Below, one piece after another: positions 61,044-64,000 of a stretch of 64,000 nucleotides of DNA. Each line of letters begins with the position of its first letter. The first letter of the stretch is position 1. Made by a program: the position numbers and the translations under genes. Origin of the DNA: Leptogranulimonas caecicola (GTDB lineage: Bacteria > Actinomycetota > Coriobacteriia > Coriobacteriales > Atopobiaceae); contig NZ_AP025285.1 in assembly GCF_023168405.1 (NCBI RefSeq), positions 1,300,001 through 1,364,000 of the forward strand. The letters run 5' to 3'. The notes below the pieces were generated by a model. That model did not search any database. It was not told where the DNA came from and saw only the letters and a list, made by a program, of their open reading frames with translations.

Positions 61044-62036
61044 CTATAGAGCCACCACGCGATAGCCCATAATGGTGCTCACTGGCAGCGCGCCCGGATG
61101 CTCTAGCTGCTCAATAAGCATTTCTGCACTCTTTTTTCCGCTGGTACGATAAGTGAAATGCACCGTGGGAATGCCACCGGTAAGCATGGAAACCACTTGG
61201 TTGTCGCCAAAGCCCGTCACGGTAATGGCAGATTTTCCCTGATGCAGCCCTCGCTCCCCTACCGCACGAAGTGCGCCTGCGGCAATGAGATCGGTAGAAC
61301 AGCAGATGTAATCGATGTTAGTTTTAGCGGCAGCTGCCTCATCCAGCAGCTGCCGAGTGACCTGAAGACCGGACTCTGAGGAAAACTCGCAGCGCTTGAT
61401 ATAGGTAGGGTCCAGCGAGGCGCCCCATTCAGCAAGCCCCTCCTTGAAGCCTCGAAGCCGAGAAACGCCTACCGCCTCATCCTGGGGATCCACTGCCAGG
61501 TAGGCAAAGCGTGCGCCAGGTTTTGCGGCTGCGAGCTTTGCAGCAAGGCTGCGAGCGGCTCCAAAGTCATCCTGGAGCACGCAACTGACCCCCTCATAGC
61601 GCTGCCCCACCACCACCGCAGGCACCTGGCAGCGCTCAAAGAAGTCTTTGTGGGCTTGGTCTACCGTGGTGCCCACCAAGATGAGACCGTCCACGGGGTA
61701 GGCGGCAAAAAGCTCGAGGTAGTCAAGTTCTAGCTGAGGGTCGTTGTCGGTATTGGCCAAAAGCATCTGGTAGCCGGCAGCAGAAAGCCCTTGCTCCACG
61801 CCGGCAGTAATGCGGGCCACGCTCTCAGAGTTGATGCGGGGGACCACTACACCCACCAGCTTAGAGCGGCCTCGGCGCAGGTTGCGGGCTTGCTGCGACG
61901 GGCGATAGCCGCACTCCATAATGGCTGCAGCGATGAGAGGTCGTTTCTCGGCAGCTACATAGCCATCGTTTAAGTAGCGAGACACCATGGCGCTGCTTAC
62001 GCCGGCAATCTTTGCGACATCTTTGATGGTGGCCAT
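61044..62036 (-). CDS. scrR: LacI-family regulator of the sucrose operon
   Basis: The 330-residue repressor has the LacI head ATIKDVAKIAGVSSAMVSRYLNDG and the periplasmic-binding-like ligand domain (LVGVVVPRINSESVARITAG, DGLILVGTT, VGFGDNQ-like VTGFGDNQVVSML). GGGGGCAG lies nine bases before the ATG at 62036. The gene is upstream of the sucrose EIIBCA gene, with a LacI-type operator between them. Fructose or sucrose-derived phosphates are its likely inducers. Confidence 0.88.
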   Translation of the reverse strand: MATIKDVAKIAGVSSAMVSRYLNDGYVAAEKRPLIAAAIMECGYRPSQQARNLRRGRSKLVGVVVPRINSESVARITAGVEQGLSAAGYQMLLANTDNDPQLELDYLELFAAYPVDGLILVGTTVDQAHKDFFERCQVPAVVVGQRYEGVSCVLQDDFGAARSLAAKLAAAKPGARFAYLAVDPQDEAVGVSRLRGFKEGLAEWGASLDPTYIKRCEFSSESGLQVTRQLLDEAAAAKTNIDYICCSTDLIAAGALRAVGERGLHQGKSAITVTGFGDNQVVSMLTGGIPTVHFTYRTSGKKSAEMLIEQLEHPGALPVSTIMGYRVVAL

Positions 62037-62111
62037 AAGGCTGCCCCCTACTCTAGGCAACTCCTTGTGTAATCGTGTACATAATACCTGAACACAGGAG
62101 GAACTCCCTAG

Positions 62112-62145
62112 AAAAAGCGCCTCGCAGGCAAGCCTACGAGGCGCT
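62112..62145 (-). terminator. Terminator of valS
   Basis: Arms AGCGCCTCG and CGAGGCGCT flank inner AGGC/GCCT. On the minus strand it runs into TTTTTC. Confidence 0.88.
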
Positions 62146-62168
62146 CGGCAGTCTGACGGAGCGCATTG

Positions 62169-64000
62169 CTACTCGGAGAGATCCTCAAGCTGTGCGGCAA
62201 GGCGACTTAACGTGGCCTCCAGCTCAGCCTTGCGAGTCTGCTTGGCCTCGATGATCTCTGGGGCGGCCTTGGCGATGAAGCCGGGGTTGGACAGGGTCTT
62301 CTCGATACCCGCCAGCTCGCCAGTAGCCTTCTTGATCTCCTTCTCCAGGCGTTTGCCCTCGGCGCCAAAGTCGATAAGCCCTTCGAGTTGCACATAGGCC
62401 TCGAAGTCTGGGTCTACCAGAGAGACCGAGGAACCAGGCTTTTCCACATGCTCGCCTACGGTGAGCGAAGTGACGAAGCCAACTTTGGAGATGAAGTCGC
62501 GCTGAGCTTCCAGACGAGCGGACTCTTGAGGGGCCGCCTTTACCACCACATCCACCGCCTCGCGAGGAGACAGACGATAACGGGCGCGGATGGAGCGCAG
62601 GCCAGAGATGAGACGCTTGGCGATGTCGAAATCTGCCTCTGCCTCGTCATTCATGAACTCAGCCACCAGCGAAGGATCGGGCCAGAGGCTCATCATCAAG
62701 AATCGGCCCTCATGGGCTGGCTTGAGGGAGGGCTTGTCGGCAGCCTCATAGAGGTCCAAGCCAGAGGCGGGCAGGGCATCCCAAATAGTCTCGGTCACAA
62801 AAGGCATGCCGGGGTGCAGCAGGCGCAGCGAGACGTCCAGGGTGTAGACCAGATTGCGCTGGGCGGCCAGGCGCACCTGGGAATCGTCGGAGTTGAGACG
62901 GCCTTTGCACAGCTCCACGTACCAGTCGCAGAAGTCGTTCCAGAAGAAGGCTTGCAGGTCGCGGGCATAGTCGCCAAAGCGATACTCGTCTAGCGCACGG
63001 GTGGTAGAGTCCACGATCTTGGCCAGGCGAGAGAGCATCCAGGCATCCTCGGCGGTGGCAGCGGTGGGTTGGCCAGGCTCGTAGCCCTCAAGGTTCATGA
63101 GCACAAAGCGGCTGGCGTTCCAGATCTTGGTCACAAAGCCGCGGGCCTGCTCGGTGCGAGGGCTGCCGGCAAACTCGCCGGTCTTCTTGTCGAACTCGGC
63201 GTCAAAGCGCACGTCCTGGTTGTTGGTGATGAGGGTGAGCAGGTTGTGGCGCATGGCGTCTGCGCCATATTTGGCCATGAGATCCATGGGATCCACGCCG
63301 TTGCCCTTGGACTTGGACATGCGGCTGCCGTCTTTGGCCAGGATTGTGGCGTAGATGACCACGTCCTCGAAGGGGATCTGATCGGTGAAGTAGAGCGAGC
63401 TCATCACCATGCGGGCCACCCAAAGCGCAATGATGTCGCGGGCGGTGACCAGGGCCTTGGTGGGATAATGGCCCTCCATCTCCTCAGGATGCTGCGGCCA
63501 GCCCTGGGTGGCGAAGGGGAACAGCTGCGAGGAGAACCAGGTGTCCAGCACGCTGGGGTCCTGAACCACATGATGGCTGCCGCACTTAGGACATACCTCG
63601 ACATCGTCCATGGAGGCGTCTTCCCAGCCACAGTCCTGGCAGGTGAACACCGGGATCCGATGACCCCACCACAGCTGGCGGGAGATGCACCAGTCTTTGA
63701 CGTTGTCCATCCAGGTGAGGTAGGTCTGCTCCCAACGGGTGGGATGGAAGGTGATGGCACCGGAGGTCACGGCATCTGTAGCCGGACCCTTGAGCTTGTC
63801 CACCGCCACAAACCACTGCTCAGAGAGCCAAGGCTCCAACGTGGTGTCGCAGCGATAGCAGTGCATGACCGAATGCTCGTGGTCTTCCACATGATCCAGC
63901 AGGTCGTGGTCTTCGAACCACGCCAGGATGGCGGTGCGGGCCTCATCGCGGTCCATGCCGGAGAAATCGCCGTAGCCGTCCACCACGCGAGCATGCTCAT
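62169..64000 (-). CDS. valS: Valyl-tRNA synthetase (5' partial)
   Basis: ValS charges tRNA-Val. The window holds the C-terminal part of about 610 residues; the N-terminal start lies outside. Visible marks are CISRQLWWGHRIPVF, VLDTWFSSQLFPF, the KMSKS-type loop SRMSKSKGNGVDP, and the anticodon-binding domain. The C-terminal coiled-coil, with LEKEIKKATGELAGIEKTL and RLAAQLEDL, ends the protein. A strong terminator follows. Confidence 0.96.
   Translation of the reverse strand, partial: EHARVVDGYGDFSGMDRDEARTAILAWFEDHDLLDHVEDHEHSVMHCYRCDTTLEPWLSEQWFVAVDKLKGPATDAVTSGAITFHPTRWEQTYLTWMDNVKDWCISRQLWWGHRIPVFTCQDCGWEDASMDDVEVCPKCGSHHVVQDPSVLDTWFSSQLFPFATQGWPQHPEEMEGHYPTKALVTARDIIALWVARMVMSSLYFTDQIPFEDVVIYATILAKDGSRMSKSKGNGVDPMDLMAKYGADAMRHNLLTLITNNQDVRFDAEFDKKTGEFAGSPRTEQARGFVTKIWNASRFVLMNLEGYEPGQPTAATAEDAWMLSRLAKIVDSTTRALDEYRFGDYARDLQAFFWNDFCDWYVELCKGRLNSDDSQVRLAAQRNLVYTLDVSLRLLHPGMPFVTETIWDALPASGLDLYEAADKPSLKPAHEGRFLMMSLWPDPSLVAEFMNDEAEADFDIAKRLISGLRSIRARYRLSPREAVDVVVKAAPQESARLEAQRDFISKVGFVTSLTVGEHVEKPGSSVSLVDPDFEAYVQLEGLIDFGAEGKRLEKEIKKATGELAGIEKTLSNPGFIAKAAPEIIEAKQTRKAELEATLSRLAAQLEDLSE

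Noticed and set aside
1-64000. Long open frames opposite real genes (for example opposite adhE, thrS and the ATP-grasp gene)
   Set aside because: High GC opens antisense frames; they lack ribosome sites, have skewed composition and fully overlap clear genes.
1-64000. CRISPR arrays, rRNA or tRNA genes
   Set aside because: No regularly spaced repeats, rRNA blocks or tRNA cloverleafs were noticed; a tRNA search was not run.

Overview
The window is high-GC, densely coded actinobacterial DNA. It carries many PTS genes, AdhE, actinobacterial-type enzymes and Rrf2-controlled Cys/Met genes. The best guess is Coriobacteriia (an Olsenella/Collinsella/Atopobium-like gut or oral anaerobe), judged from gene content and protein style without any database search.

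Layout. 1-9.2 kb: a glutamine-amidotransferase-like hydrolase (cut by the window edge), an OPT-family transporter, and a minus-strand run of a SGNH-hydrolase/ATP-grasp fusion, dGTPase and a lipoprotein. 9.4-14.6 kb: an orphan PTS EIIA, thyA-folA, a membrane protein, a Nudix enzyme and a phosphoesterase. 14.2-17 kb: an Rrf2 regulator divergent from metY-cysK. 17-26 kb: lipoprotein, GIY-YIG/AlkD fusion, phosphotransferase, adhE, and a minus cluster with a PLP-fold protein that has lost its lysine. 26.4-28.7 kb: azlCD and a GH5 lipoprotein. 28.7-35 kb is a lower-GC, decaying accessory island: toxin-antitoxin pair, gene fragments, a broken EcsC-like gene and a MmeI-type restriction-modification enzyme switched by a C11/G11 tract. 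35.2-38.4 kb: sortase-anchored adhesin and split ThrE exporter. 38.7-40.5 kb: GntR regulator and a PHP-fold pseudoenzyme behind a hairpin at its ribosome site. 41-50.7 kb: hydrolase, glycerate kinase, thrS with a threonine-coding leader peptide, nth, folC and 5-FTHF cyclo-ligase. 50.9-56 kb: a lactose/cellobiose-type PTS with a GH1 glycosidase and GntR regulator. 56-62 kb: a sucrose regulon (ROK fructokinase, GH32, EIIBCA, LacI). 62-64 kb: the 3' part of valS.

Working together. The beta-glucoside and sucrose loci are complete uptake-phosphorylation-hydrolysis modules, although the cellobiose EIIC reads with a frameshift. metY, cysK and the Rrf2 regulator form a sulfur-assimilation unit with a palindromic candidate operator. 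thyA-folA and folC-cyclo-ligase cover folate metabolism.

The most unusual signals are: (1) a short motif, consensus CTGCCGAKAARCCC, whose core TGCCGA(G/T)AA I counted 28 times in 64 kb, where about one is expected, both in genes and in intergenic hairpins, in the manner of a DNA-uptake sequence; (2) the phase-variable MmeI-like gene, OFF in this sequence; (3) the SGNH/ATP-grasp and GIY-YIG/AlkD fusions; (4) the thrS leader-peptide attenuator; (5) two pseudoenzymes with their catalytic residues replaced. Several single-base frameshifts fall in short homopolymers, so some may be sequencing errors.
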